This document shows positions 5,925 to 5,992 of a stretch of DNA of 5,992 nucleotides, piece by piece (position 1 is the stretch's first letter; each line of letters opens with the position of its first letter). The stretch is from contig NZAF01000006.1 of assembly GCA_002686115.1 (NCBI GenBank), forward strand, positions 12,257-18,248. Direction: 5' to 3'. The notes under the pieces were generated by a model. It had not been told where the DNA came from, did not search any database, and saw only the letters and a program-made list of their open reading frames with translations. The stretch comes from Halobacteriovorax sp. (GTDB lineage Bacteria; Bdellovibrionota; Bacteriovoracia; Bacteriovoracales; Bacteriovoracaceae). The translations under genes were made by a program, and so were the position numbers.

Positions 5925-5992
5925 ATGCTTGAGTTTTTTAGTCTGGATTCTATATATCGTAATCAGAATGAGAAGAGATTCACTCAAAAGAT
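5925..5992 (+). CDS. Start of an unidentified gene (partial, runs off the right edge)
   Basis: An ATG at 5925-5927 is preceded by AGGAA (5912-5916), about 9 nt away, and by an in-frame TAA at 5901-5903. Twenty-two codons follow without a stop to the window end, beginning M-L-E-F-F-S-L-D. The gene would be divergent from the HPt-REC/cheA operon. Too little is present to name a family, or to exclude that the true start lies elsewhere. Confidence 0.5.
   Translation, partial: MLEFFSLDSIYRNQNEKRFTQK

Overview
The window is AT-rich (about one-third G+C by eye), with Lys/Asn/Ile-rich proteins and tight gene packing. It carries signalling genes: a CheA-type kinase, an HPt-receiver protein, an HD-GYP phosphodiesterase and a degenerate SpoIIE/RsbU-like phosphatase. 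This would fit a motile, low-GC Gram-negative bacterium. A Bacteriovorax/Halobacteriovorax-like predator (Bdellovibrionota) is my best guess from composition and protein style, but it is an inference and nothing in the window proves it. No RNA gene, insertion sequence, CRISPR array or origin was seen.

Layout. (1) Positions 1-1406, minus strand: a two-gene unit. The first gene encodes a catalytically degenerate PP2C-like protein (303-1406). It overlaps by 20 nt the start of a secreted, cysteine-rich protein that runs off the left edge (1-322). (2) Positions 1407-1588: a divergent control region with a 12-bp perfect palindrome of Crp/Fnr-like form near its centre and a sigma-28 (FliA)-like promoter facing right. 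(3) Positions 1589-2299, plus strand: a stand-alone HD-GYP phosphodiesterase with all signature residues intact. (4) Positions 2337-2367: an intrinsic terminator for the convergent minus-strand operon, whose hairpin includes the last codons and stop of the kinase gene. (5) Positions 2354-5855, minus strand: a two-gene operon encoding HPt-receiver and then receiver-HPt-CheA kinase-CheW-CheW, joined by a stop codon that overlaps the next Shine-Dalgarno. (6) Positions 5856-5992: a second divergent region with another sigma-28-like promoter for the kinase operon, and the start of an unidentified plus-strand gene (5925 onward).

How they may work together. The two operon products carry receiver and HPt modules in opposite order (HPt-REC and REC-HPt-kinase). 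This suggests a multi-step or reciprocal phosphorelay rather than plain CheA-CheY chemotaxis. Candidate FliA promoters in front of both this operon and the HD-GYP gene would tie a phosphorelay and cyclic-di-GMP turnover to the flagellar programme. The degenerate phosphatase, perhaps with a degenerate receiver in front of it, looks more like a binding or adaptor protein than an enzyme.
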